Shown here piece after piece: positions 15,697-22,478 of a stretch of 42,346 nt of DNA. The position numbers and the translations under genes were made by a program. Each line of letters starts with the position of its first letter. Positions within the stretch are counted from its first letter, which is position 1. The notes beneath the pieces are model-generated. The model was not told the DNA's origin and made no database searches. It saw only the letters and a list, made by a program, of their open reading frames with translations. The stretch is from positions 1 to 42,346 of the forward strand of contig JAFRRE010000027.1 of NCBI GenBank assembly GCA_017428285.1, written 5' to 3'. Source of the DNA: Bacteroidales bacterium. Its GTDB lineage: Bacteria; Bacteroidota; Bacteroidia; Bacteroidales; F082.

Positions 15697-16473
15697 ATGG
15701 AATTAAACGCATATAGAGCGGATTTACACATGCACACGGTGCTTTCGCCGTGCGGTGACCTCTATATGAGTCCCTCCGCCATCGTCGAGCAGGCCAAGAA
15801 ACTCCATTTGGATGTCATTGCCATCTGCGACCACAACACCACACGGCAGGTGAAGGTGACGCAAAAAATCGGGCGTGAAAACGGCATCTTCGTTATCGGC
15901 GGCGTCGAAATCACAACGCAGGAAGAAGCCCATGCCCTCGCCTATTTCGAGAATGATGAGCAGTTGGACAAATTTCAAGAGTTCCTTGATGCACACCTTC
16001 CCCACATCCCTCTTGATGAGGAAAAGTTTGGCTATCAGCTCATCGTTGATGAGAATGAAGAAGTGGTGGGCGAAGAGGAATGGCTACTGTGGTCGGCCCT
16101 AGATGCCGATTTGAACCAACTCTATGATGTGGTGCACGAAATCGGAGGGCTGTTTGTTCCAGCGCATGTCAACAAGCCCGCGAGCAGTTTGGTGAGTCAG
16201 TTGGGCTTTGTGCCGCCCGACATCAAGGCCGATGCCTTGGAAATCTCGAAGCATGTCTCCAAGCCTGAGTTCCTGAAGAAATACGCCTACCTGAAGAAAT
16301 TCAACTTCACCAAAAGCAGCGATGCCCACTTCCTGCATATCATCGGCGAGGTGCATTGCGTGCTGCACATGTACGACAAGACCTTCGACGAGTTCCGTAA
16401 GACGCTCCACGGCGAGGACGGACGCTACATCGACACTGAACCCAAGGAAAAACTACAACTCCTTTTTGGATAA
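15697..16473 (+). CDS. PHP-domain phosphoesterase
   Basis: This 258-residue protein has the PHP metal-binding layout: an HxH in ADLHMHTVLSPCGD (about residues 9-22), a second site in VIAICDHNTTRQ (near 45), EITTQEE-AHALAYF (near 70-80), PAHVNKP (near 154-160) and SSDAHFLHIIG (near 208). Such proteins hydrolyse phosphoesters using a trinuclear metal site; the substrate here is unknown. The same family recurs beside DRTGG, HATPase and [FeFe]-hydrogenase-like genes, which suggests a signalling or cofactor role rather than DNA polymerase or histidinol phosphatase function. Confidence 0.88.
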   Translation: MELNAYRADLHMHTVLSPCGDLYMSPSAIVEQAKKLHLDVIAICDHNTTRQVKVTQKIGRENGIFVIGGVEITTQEEAHALAYFENDEQLDKFQEFLDAHLPHIPLDEEKFGYQLIVDENEEVVGEEEWLLWSALDADLNQLYDVVHEIGGLFVPAHVNKPASSLVSQLGFVPPDIKADALEISKHVSKPEFLKKYAYLKKFNFTKSSDAHFLHIIGEVHCVLHMYDKTFDEFRKTLHGEDGRYIDTEPKEKLQLLFG

Positions 16474-16502
16474 GTAAATGAACAATATTAGCATACACAT
16501 CG

Positions 16503-16577
16503 GACGCGAGACTACGAGACACGAGACGCAAGACATTGAGGTTGACCCGCGTCCCGAAGTCCCGAGTCCCGCGTCAA
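16503..16577. repeat. Imperfect inverted repeat (GACGCGAGAC family)
   Basis: GACGCGAGACTACGAGACAC at 16503-16522 is mirrored imperfectly by GTCCCGAGTCCCGCGTC ending near 16577. A related copy, CGCGTCCCGAAGTCCCGAGTC, lies at 20110-20130 before the second DRTGG gene, so the same dispersed repeat flanks both halves of the module. Confidence 0.7.
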
Positions 16578-16587
16578 TAATAAGACT

Positions 16588-17136
16588 ATGAAAGAACTAT
16601 CAATGCATGTTTACGACCTGATGGAAAACTCGACGGCGGCCAACTCCACCCTCGTCGAACTAACCATCAAGGACAGCCTGAAAGACAACATATACGCCTT
16701 CACCATCAAGGACAACGGCAAAGGCATGACGCCCGAGTTTTTAGCCAAGGTGACCGACCCTTGGACAACCTCACGCACAACACGTAAGGTCGGCCTCGGC
16801 CTGCCGCTCATCAAAATGAACACCGAAAACGCCGGCGGTGGCATGAAGATTGAAAGTGAGGTCGGTAAAGGCACCGTGTTGAACTTCTGGTTCCAGCACG
16901 ACCACTTAGACCGTCCCCCAATGGGCGACCTAGCTGGCTCGTTGGTGATGCTGTTCGCTGCGCACGAGGACATCCATTTCATCTACAAGCACATCACCGA
17001 CGACGGCGAGTTCGTCTTCGATACTGATGAAATCAAGGAAGCCCTTGATGGCATGTCGATGAACGACGTCAGCATCATGAAATACCTGAAGGAGATGATT
17101 CAGGAGAATTTGGAAGAAATACATTATAATGATTAA
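16588..17136 (+). CDS. HATPase-domain protein (sensor-kinase-like)
   Basis: This 182-residue protein consists of a GHKL ATP-binding domain: N box YDLMENSTAANS (residues 9-20), G1 box DNGKGM (near 42-47), and G2 box VGLGLPLIK (near 68-76). It has no dimerisation histidine, membrane segment or sensor domain, so it is not a complete histidine kinase. The C-terminal 60 residues (after FQHDHLDRPPMGD) are acidic and not recognised. Related proteins sit between PHP and hydrogenase-like genes in other anaerobes. It may act on a partner protein in an anti-sigma-like manner; that is inference. Confidence 0.85.
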   Translation: MKELSMHVYDLMENSTAANSTLVELTIKDSLKDNIYAFTIKDNGKGMTPEFLAKVTDPWTTSRTTRKVGLGLPLIKMNTENAGGGMKIESEVGKGTVLNFWFQHDHLDRPPMGDLAGSLVMLFAAHEDIHFIYKHITDDGEFVFDTDEIKEALDGMSMNDVSIMKYLKEMIQENLEEIHYND

Positions 17137-17157
17137 TGCGAGATTCGAAAAAATGTG

Positions 17158-17166
17158 TATTTTTGC
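17158..17166 (+). promoter_or_regulatory. -7 element before the MNT gene
   Basis: TATTTTTGC fits the -7 consensus 18 bases before the MNT start. No clear -33 partner was seen. It would let the MNT gene be expressed separately from the upstream HATPase gene. Confidence 0.45.
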
Positions 17167-17184
17167 TGCAAATAGCATAAAACT

Positions 17185-17499
17185 ATGAGCCACTCCGACA
17201 TCCTTCATCGAATCCAGCAACTAGGCAAACGCGTTCTTCCGCCAGATGCCCATTTGTTGCTTTATGGCTCCCGTGCACGAGGCGATTATCGCGAGGATTC
17301 CGATTGGGACTTGCTTGTTTTGCTTAACCGTCCGCAAGAAGCGTCTGATTTCCAAAATATTGCCTATCCGATTATGGAACTTGGATTTGATATGGGTGAG
17401 TATTTTAGTGTGCAAACCTATTCCCAAGAGGAATGGGAAGCAATGAGTTTCTTGCCCTACTACAAGAATGTTGAACAAGACAAAATCGTGTTGGTATGA
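17185..17499 (+). CDS. MNT-domain nucleotidyltransferase (antitoxin type)
   Basis: This 104-residue protein is a minimal nucleotidyltransferase: LLLYGSRARGDYREDSDWDLLVLL (about residues 24-47) holds the GSxARG loop and the paired aspartates DWD. MNT proteins usually pair with a HEPN-domain partner as a toxin-antitoxin system in which the MNT enzyme modifies and silences the HEPN RNase. The HEPN partner follows at once here but is broken. The MNT frame itself looks intact. It interrupts the hydrogenase-like module and has its own -7 element. Confidence 0.88.
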   Translation: MSHSDILHRIQQLGKRVLPPDAHLLLYGSRARGDYREDSDWDLLVLLNRPQEASDFQNIAYPIMELGFDMGEYFSVQTYSQEEWEAMSFLPYYKNVEQDKIVLV

Positions 17500-17682
17500 G
17501 TTTGAATGATGAAGGAAACGAGTATTCTACCAAAGGAAGATGGCGCATTTTATTCCCAACTTCAGACTTTGCGGGAAAAGAGCGACTACAATTGCACTTA
17601 TTATGCGACAGAAGCAGACACAGTGCCTCGAATTGCTTTAACGGAAGTATTTATTGAGAAAGTGATTGGGCTGATAAAATGA
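17496..17682 (+). pseudogene. HEPN-domain gene, internally deleted and frameshifted
   Basis: The start overlaps the MNT stop (ATGA at 17496), as in intact MNT-HEPN pairs, and codes MSLNDE. Within a few codons the reading switches to another frame, in which 17506-17682 codes a recognisable HEPN C-terminus: EDGAFYSQLQTLREKSDYN, then an acidic tail ending in EVFIEKVIGLIK. The middle of the usual 120-140 residue domain, including the Rx4-6H catalytic region, is missing. The remnant cannot be an active RNase, leaving the MNT gene without its partner. Confidence 0.8.
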
Positions 17683-17690
17683 AGATAGAA

Positions 17691-17717
17691 GGCGCGATAA
17701 TCATGTCGCGCCTTTTT
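17691..17717 (+). terminator. Rho-independent terminator after the MNT/HEPN remnant
   Basis: Stem GGCGCGA (17691-17697) / TCGCGCC (17706-17712) is followed by TTTTT (17713-17717), 8 bases after the HEPN-frame stop. It would end plus-strand transcripts of the first half of the module. Confidence 0.88.
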
Positions 17718-17766
17718 GCTGTCTTTTCTGTTTTGCATTGGAAAATCGAATGAATTAGGAATTGTT

Positions 17767-19653
17767 TTATTCGGTTTTTCCCCATTTATTCCATGTGCCA
17801 TCTATAGTCCAATGTTCAGTTATTGTTTCTGAAAGAGTACCAACAGTTTGACTTGAATAACTAGGGGTAGTCAATACCCGAGTTTCTGTCATTTCAAAGG
17901 TACATTTATTAGAGCTTTTATCAATAATAAATTTATTCAATCGCTCTATTTTTTTGTGATGTGTACCCCAAGAATGTGTTATGAGATTAGTTTCAAAGCT
18001 CCAATTAAAGACAAATTCTTCTTTAATACAGAAGATGTTGTTTTGTTCAAAATACCAAGTAATAATGAATACCCCATTTAATTCATCCAAATCATAAGGA
18101 TCAGGCAATTTGCAGGGAAATATAACCCTACGTTCATCAACATAATTATGGGGATACGGGTCAAAATCAAGATAATTATGTTCAAATCCTTTTTTGCATT
18201 TATTTCTACCAAAATCAACACTATCATTAGTAAAATTCAAGTAGTCATCGTAACAACTCAAATTGCAATTACCAAAATAGAACGAATTAAAAACACCCAT
18301 GTCTAATGAATTTGTTGTAGTATTAGTATTCGTTTCATTGTGGAAAGAAGAATAAGTACTAGTAAAATAATTATAACCTTCTCCAACCCTTTCTGTCCAA
18401 GTTCTTGAAATCGTTTTGCTTCCTACCCCCATAGTAAATTGTACATTATCAAATAGTGTTCCTGCAAAATACCCAGTAGCAGGCGAATACATAATTCTAG
18501 CCATTTCCAATGCTTCATCCAAATCAAGTTCTCCATTGCTGTTTTGTCTGATGGCTGCTTTCACGGCGGCAAGTGCTTGCACCGCTGTGATGTTCTTGCC
18601 ATCTTCCCCAATTGTTCCCTTGATGACTTGGTTGATGTAACACAATGCTTGAGGTGCGGCAAAAGAGGTTGAACCACCGTTAGGGCCAGAAGCAAAATAA
18701 GGATGCTCTTTGATATAGCAGAAATCACCATACTCAGTACTTGTATTTGCAAAGGCAGAGTAATCAGACACAAAAATCATATTCTCTTCCAAAATAGTTT
18801 TGTATTTTGGATTGGATTTAAGGTCATTTATCATCTGCGCCATTTCAGGGCATTTTTCGTTTCCTGCCGCTTGAGCAAAAACGATATCAATGCTAGGACT
18901 CATTCTCTTTAGCCATATAATCTTGTCAAGTATCAGTTTCACAGACATTTTCCATCCTTTAGTGAAATTCTGCTTTTGTTCTTCTGTCATAGATTGCCAA
19001 TCATCATCATTATTTCCATATCCATTTGACCAATTAACCAGAACTTGGTTTTGGGACAACAGATTACCGAATTTAAACCTACAAAGGTTAAGTGCCACCC
19101 CTCCAAACATTGGTACCCAATTCGGTATACGGGATGTATATAGATTTATTTCATTGATTACAGAACCGTTTTGGCAGTCAGAAAGAATACTGCTCACTTT
19201 CTTCCCGTGCTGAATACCATTAACATCAATAAAATCATCAAAAACAAAGTAGTCATATTTTTCTTTAGGATATTCGACAATGTTAAGGTCTGCTGTGATG
19301 TTCAGTTTATTCATTGCTGTCAAAAAAGCATTTTCACTTCCAATAGCAACCTCTACCAAATAATCTCCATATTGCGGGTATTGTTGGATGATTTTTCCAC
19401 CATTGGCATTCACTGCATTGACAACTGTGTTATGGTCAACATCAGCACTAAGGATAATTTGTCCTGGAATTGCCTCAATTTCGTATGTAACTCCGTCCTC
19501 TGCATATTCAATGTTTTCTGGTGCGGGATATTCACCTTGGTATTCGATGATTTCATCATTGGTATTATTGCCATTGTTATCCTTGTTGCAAGAGGCAAAA
19601 CCAATTGTAAGGAATGCAAGAAGTGTAATCCTTATTAATTGTAGAGTTTTCAT
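17767..19653 (-). CDS. Subtilisin-like (S8) secreted lipoprotein
   Basis: The 628-residue product starts at 19653 (MKTLQLIRITLLAFLTIG), with a signal peptide ending in FASC at Cys22, so a lipoprotein is expected. A Ser/Asn/Asp-rich linker and a pro-like domain (about 55-130) precede a compact subtilase core: Asp139 or Asp140 in VFDDFID, His149 in IQHGKKVSSI, Asn265 in AQAAGNE, and Ser330 in GGSTSFAAPQ. These match the Asp, His, Asn and Ser of S8 peptidases, although the Asp-His spacing (about 10) is unusually short. The last 250 residues are Asn/Thr/Tyr-rich and end in a beta-rich domain not recognised. The gene is A/T-rich compared with its neighbours and lies opposite to the module it interrupts, suggesting acquisition. 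Confidence 0.75.
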   Translation of the reverse strand: MKTLQLIRITLLAFLTIGFASCNKDNNGNNTNDEIIEYQGEYPAPENIEYAEDGVTYEIEAIPGQIILSADVDHNTVVNAVNANGGKIIQQYPQYGDYLVEVAIGSENAFLTAMNKLNITADLNIVEYPKEKYDYFVFDDFIDVNGIQHGKKVSSILSDCQNGSVINEINLYTSRIPNWVPMFGGVALNLCRFKFGNLLSQNQVLVNWSNGYGNNDDDWQSMTEEQKQNFTKGWKMSVKLILDKIIWLKRMSPSIDIVFAQAAGNEKCPEMAQMINDLKSNPKYKTILEENMIFVSDYSAFANTSTEYGDFCYIKEHPYFASGPNGGSTSFAAPQALCYINQVIKGTIGEDGKNITAVQALAAVKAAIRQNSNGELDLDEALEMARIMYSPATGYFAGTLFDNVQFTMGVGSKTISRTWTERVGEGYNYFTSTYSSFHNETNTNTTTNSLDMGVFNSFYFGNCNLSCYDDYLNFTNDSVDFGRNKCKKGFEHNYLDFDPYPHNYVDERRVIFPCKLPDPYDLDELNGVFIITWYFEQNNIFCIKEEFVFNWSFETNLITHSWGTHHKKIERLNKFIIDKSSNKCTFEMTETRVLTTPSYSSQTVGTLSETITEHWTIDGTWNKWGKTE

Positions 19654-19939
19654 TTTTTGATCCCTAAATACGTCAATCGGGCGCAACCTTTAATTTCCTT
19701 TCCAGCACCTCAAAGGATGTATTCTACAAAAGAAGCGTGGTACCGAAATACTATTCTTCGTAAGAGGTTGTGAGATGACCTTGAAAAGAGAATGAGCAAT
19801 ACGGTCCACGCTAAATGCGCGAACCATCATGTCTCAATCCTGCTTTTCTAAGAAGTTTCTCACATTTCTTACGACAAGACGAGCATAACGCTTCGTGTTT
19901 CTTTATTTCGGCGGCACAAAATCCGCCATAAGAACCGAT
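19654..19939 (-). other. Long 5' leader or possible structured RNA before the S8 lipoprotein
   Basis: About 286 bases separate the predicted promoter from the lipoprotein ATG. The minus strand contains a GGCGG..CCGCC hairpin near its 5' end (19909-19927) and a CTAAGAAG..TTTCTTAC hairpin (around 19850-19880). One frame has a short Cys-rich run (HEALCSSCRKKCEKLLRKAG) with no ATG, perhaps a gene remnant. No known riboswitch or RNA family was recognised. Confidence 0.45.
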
Positions 19940-19968
19940 GCAAATATACGAAGAAATCGGAAAAGCAA
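19940..19968 (-). promoter_or_regulatory. Promoter-like site for the S8 lipoprotein
   Basis: TATATTTGC (19940-19948 on the minus strand) is a strong -7 element, with TTGC about 17 bases upstream (19965-19968), slightly closer than the usual 19-21. Confidence 0.6.
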
Positions 19969-20021
19969 GCGGATTTGGAGATTTTTATTATAAAATTCCG
20001 TTCTAATATTCAAAAATGATT

Positions 20022-20029
20022 TATTTTTG
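20022..20029 (+). promoter_or_regulatory. -7 element upstream of the second DRTGG gene
   Basis: TATTTTTG fits the -7 consensus about 146 bases before the DRTGG start. Two repeat elements lie between it and the gene, so the leader is long. Confidence 0.4.
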
Positions 20030-20046
20030 TGCAATTAAACACAAGC

Positions 20047-20082
20047 AACACTCTGGATTGCTTCGTGCCTCGCAATGACGCA
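20047..20082. repeat. Dispersed palindromic repeat (ATTGCTTCGTGCCTCGCAAT family)
   Basis: The segment GGATTGCTTCGTGCCTCGCA with ATGACG following belongs to the GTCATTGCGAGGC-type palindromic repeat seen in many bacterial genomes, including Bacteroidota. ATTGC and GCAAT form a short stem around it. It lies in the leader of the second DRTGG operon. Confidence 0.65.
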
Positions 20083-20103
20083 AAGCGGCAACAAAACCGT
20101 CCT

Positions 20104-20173
20104 ACGTCTCGCGTCCCGAAGTCCCGAGTCAACAAACAATTCAACGATTAAACAATACAACAATTCAACAATA
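20104..20173. repeat. GTCCCGA repeat followed by A/T-rich CAATTCAACAA repeat
   Basis: 20104-20130 matches the GTCCCGAAGTCCCGAGTC repeat at 16545-16577. 20131-20173 is a run of AACAATTCAAC-like units related to the elements at 20985-21019 and inside nqrA. Together they fill the leader of the second DRTGG gene. Confidence 0.65.
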
Positions 20174-20175
20174 CA

Positions 20176-20520
20176 ATGAAACTCAGAGAAATATCTGAAC
20201 TTTTGAACGCCAAGGTGCGTTGCGGCGAAGACCGTTTGGACGAAGAACACGAAACCGCCTTCGCCTCCGACTTGATGAGCGACGTGCTCACCCTCGGCGA
20301 CTACAACCCGGTCATTTTGACCGGACTCTGCAACATGCAGACCATCCGCACCTGCGAGATGGGCAACCTCGACATCATCGTCTTGGTTAGGCGCAAGAAA
20401 GCTACCGAGGAGATGATTGAGGAGGCCGAGGATGAAGGCATGGTGGTCATGGAAAGCGACTTCTCCATGTTCAAAGCCTGTGGACTGCTCTTCAAGGCGG
20501 GCATGCTACCCATTTTCTGA
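20176..20520 (+). CDS. DRTGG-domain protein, second copy
   Basis: This 114-residue protein is a paralogue of the one at 15264-15599: it starts MKLREISELLNAKVRCGED, followed by the shared SDLMSD segment and a C-terminal VMESDFSMFKACGLLFKAG. In related clusters one or two such proteins accompany the HATPase and [FeFe]-hydrogenase-like proteins. Function is unknown. It heads the second half of the module and lies 22 bases before the anti-sigma-like gene, so co-transcription is likely. Confidence 0.82.
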   Translation: MKLREISELLNAKVRCGEDRLDEEHETAFASDLMSDVLTLGDYNPVILTGLCNMQTIRTCEMGNLDIIVLVRRKKATEEMIEEAEDEGMVVMESDFSMFKACGLLFKAGMLPIF

Positions 20521-20542
20521 TGTCTCACCAAAATCGAACGCC

Positions 20543-20956
20543 ATGCACTTAGAATACCAAGTATATGAAGCGGACTTCGTGAATGCAGGAGCCGCATCGA
20601 GCGCCATCAAGAAGACCTTGAAGCAGCTCAACGTCAGCCCTCAAATCGTGAAACGGGTGGTCGTTGCCTTATATGAGGCTGAAGTCAACGCCATCGCACA
20701 TGCCTACGGCGGCATGATTTATGCCGACATCGAACCCGACAAGATTATCCTGAAGGTGGAGGACAAAGGTCCCGGCATCCCCGACATCGACTGGGCCATG
20801 CAGGAAGGCAACTCCACCGCCTCGCCCGAGGTGCGCAACATGGGCTTCGGCGCAGGCATGGGTCTGCCCAACATCCAAAAGAATGTCGACAAACTGAATG
20901 TGACCTCTACTGTGGGGGTTGGCACCACCGTCGAGATGGAGGTGAATTTCGTGTGA
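20543..20956 (+). CDS. RsbW-like anti-sigma factor / HATPase
   Basis: The ATG at 20543 gives a 137-residue protein consisting of a single GHKL ATPase domain: N box ALYEAEVNAIAHAYGG (about 42-57), G1 box VEDKGPGIPDID (about 71-82), and G2 region FGAGMGLPNIQKNVD (about 101-115). This is the RsbW/SpoIIAB type, which binds a sigma factor or phosphorylates an anti-antagonist. A longer frame starting at 20417 is rejected because it overlaps the DRTGG gene and adds no conserved sequence. No sigma factor or STAS partner is seen nearby, so its target is unknown; position suggests it works with the hydrogenase-like protein. Confidence 0.87.
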   Translation: MHLEYQVYEADFVNAGAASSAIKKTLKQLNVSPQIVKRVVVALYEAEVNAIAHAYGGMIYADIEPDKIILKVEDKGPGIPDIDWAMQEGNSTASPEVRNMGFGAGMGLPNIQKNVDKLNVTSTVGVGTTVEMEVNFV

Positions 20957-20961
20957 TTTGT

Positions 20962-21019
20962 GAGACGCAATCATTGCGTCTCTACAACAATTAAACAATT
21001 AAACAATCAACAATTAAAC
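20962..21019. repeat. GAGACGCAA palindrome plus CAATTAAACAA repeat
   Basis: GAGACGCAA (20962-20970) and TTGCGTCTC (20974-20982) form a near-perfect hairpin without a T run. The next 35 bases (20985-21019) are the A/T-rich element also found in frame in nqrA at 12371-12408. Together they fill the gap before the hydrogenase-like gene. Confidence 0.8.
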
Positions 21020-21022
21020 GAT

Positions 21023-22402
21023 ATGGAAAAGACCCCTTTCTTCCACGCCCTGAAAATCGATGAAGACACCTGCATCGGCTGCTCGCGCTGCATGAAGATT
21101 TGTCCTACGGAAGCCTTGCGTGTCCGCGACGGCAAAGCCGTCCTGATGCCCGACCGCTGTGTCGACTGCGGCAACTGTTTCAAGGTGTGCCCCACCCGTT
21201 CCATCTACATCGAACAAGACGACTTCGAGGACATCTTCAACTTCCCCATCCGCGTAGCCTTGGTGCCTGCGGTCTTCATGGGTCAGTTCCCTAACGACAT
21301 CACCGTGTCGCGTATCTACGGCATCCTCAAGGATTTGGGATTCACGCATGTGCTGGAAACCGAGTCTTCCATACCCATATATACGGCCGCCAAGAACAAA
21401 TATGCCGCTGAGAACCCCGACATCAGGCCACTCATCTCGACCTTCTGTCCAGCTATCGTGCGCCTCATCCAGGTGAAGTTCCCTGGATTGACGGAGAATC
21501 TCATCCCCTTGCGTGCGCCGCTTGACATCTCGGCGATGTACATCCGCCGCAAAATTAAAGAAGAACTGGAGGTGAAAGACGACCAGATTGGCATCTTCTA
21601 CATCACGCCTTGCGCGGCAAAGATTGCCGCCGTGAAGAGCCCTGTGGGCGAAGAGAAGTCGTTGGTCGACGGTGTCATCAATATGGACTCGCTCTACAAC
21701 CGTGTTTATAAGGAAATCAAGAAGCAAGGACACGGCTATAAGGAACAGAAACTGCCCGTCTCGCAACTCTCCGCCGACGGTGTACTGACCTCATTGACCA
21801 ACGGCGAACGCCGTCTCTCCGATGCCAAACACTCCTACTCCATCGATGAAATCCACAACGTCATCGAGTTCTTGGAGAAGGTGGAAAACGAAGAGATTGA
21901 GGATGTCGACTTCCTCGAACTGCGCGCCTGCGACCAAAGCTGCCCTGGTGGCATCTTGACTTGCGACAACCGTTTCCTGATGTGCGAGCGCGTGTTTGGT
22001 CGTGCCCGCAAAATCGCCGACCGCGAGCGCAAAGGCGAACAGACCAAAGACCACGAATTGGAGGAAGAGCGCAATTACTTGATGCGCCACATGAAAGTCG
22101 GTGAAATCAAGCCGCGTTCCATGCTCGTACTTGATGACAACATCGCCGTGGCTTTGGAGAAGATGAAGAAGATTGACGAATACCGTGCCCGTCTACCCCA
22201 GACCGATTGCGGCATCTGTGGCGCACCCACTTGCGACGCCTTGGCCCGCGACATCGTGTGCGACAACGCCGAGTTGACCGACTGCGTCTTCATCCAGCGC
22301 AATCTCGAAGCCCGAGGCAATATGGACGTGCAGGAGTCTCTCAAGATCATGGAGGTGATTTGGGGCAAGGCTAAGATGAATGACTATGTGAAGAAGAAGT
22401 AA
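21023..22402 (+). CDS. [FeFe]-hydrogenase-like iron-sulfur protein (probable sensor)
   Basis: The 459-residue product starts at 21023 (MEKTPFFHALKIDEDTC). Two [4Fe-4S] ferredoxin motifs lie at residues 17-27 and 46-56. The H-cluster domain follows, with ligands Cys142 (STFCP), Cys197 (TPCAAK), Cys303 and Cys307 (ACDQSCPGG). In catalytic [FeFe]-hydrogenases the first motif is TSCCP, the first Cys serving proton transfer; here Phe141 replaces it. A C-terminal PF04060-type cluster motif has Cys396, Cys399, Cys404 and Cys421. This layout matches the putative sensory hydrogenases (HydS/HsfB type) rather than the main H2-producing enzymes. With the DRTGG, PHP and HATPase genes it may sense redox state or H2; this is inference. 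No maturation genes (hydE, hydF, hydG) are in the window. Confidence 0.88.
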   Translation: MEKTPFFHALKIDEDTCIGCSRCMKICPTEALRVRDGKAVLMPDRCVDCGNCFKVCPTRSIYIEQDDFEDIFNFPIRVALVPAVFMGQFPNDITVSRIYGILKDLGFTHVLETESSIPIYTAAKNKYAAENPDIRPLISTFCPAIVRLIQVKFPGLTENLIPLRAPLDISAMYIRRKIKEELEVKDDQIGIFYITPCAAKIAAVKSPVGEEKSLVDGVINMDSLYNRVYKEIKKQGHGYKEQKLPVSQLSADGVLTSLTNGERRLSDAKHSYSIDEIHNVIEFLEKVENEEIEDVDFLELRACDQSCPGGILTCDNRFLMCERVFGRARKIADRERKGEQTKDHELEEERNYLMRHMKVGEIKPRSMLVLDDNIAVALEKMKKIDEYRARLPQTDCGICGAPTCDALARDIVCDNAELTDCVFIQRNLEARGNMDVQESLKIMEVIWGKAKMNDYVKKK

Positions 22403-22424
22403 AGTGCATCGTTATATTATCACA

Positions 22425-22458
22425 AAAACGGCCGTCCTCGGATGAGGGCGGCCGTTTT
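22425..22458. terminator. Bidirectional terminator between converging genes
   Basis: AAAACGGCCG (22425-22434) and CGGCCGTTTT (22449-22458) pair, with CCTC/GAGG extending the stem. It has an A run on one side and a T run on the other, so it can end both the hydrogenase-like operon (plus) and the C10 protease gene (minus). Confidence 0.9.
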
Positions 22459-22478
22459 CATCTAAGCATCACAGTTGA

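Noticed and set aside
19654..19686. Upstream start for the S8 lipoprotein (11 extra residues)
   Set aside because: The extra residues precede a normal signal peptide that starts at the ATG at 19653.
20417..20542. Longer N-terminus for the RsbW-like gene
   Set aside because: The extension overlaps the DRTGG gene in another frame and has no conserved sequence; the ATG at 20543 starts the domain directly.
20960..21022. Longer N-terminus for the hydrogenase-like gene (21 extra residues)
   Set aside because: These codons are the palindrome and the A/T-rich repeat; the conserved protein starts at the ATG at 21023.
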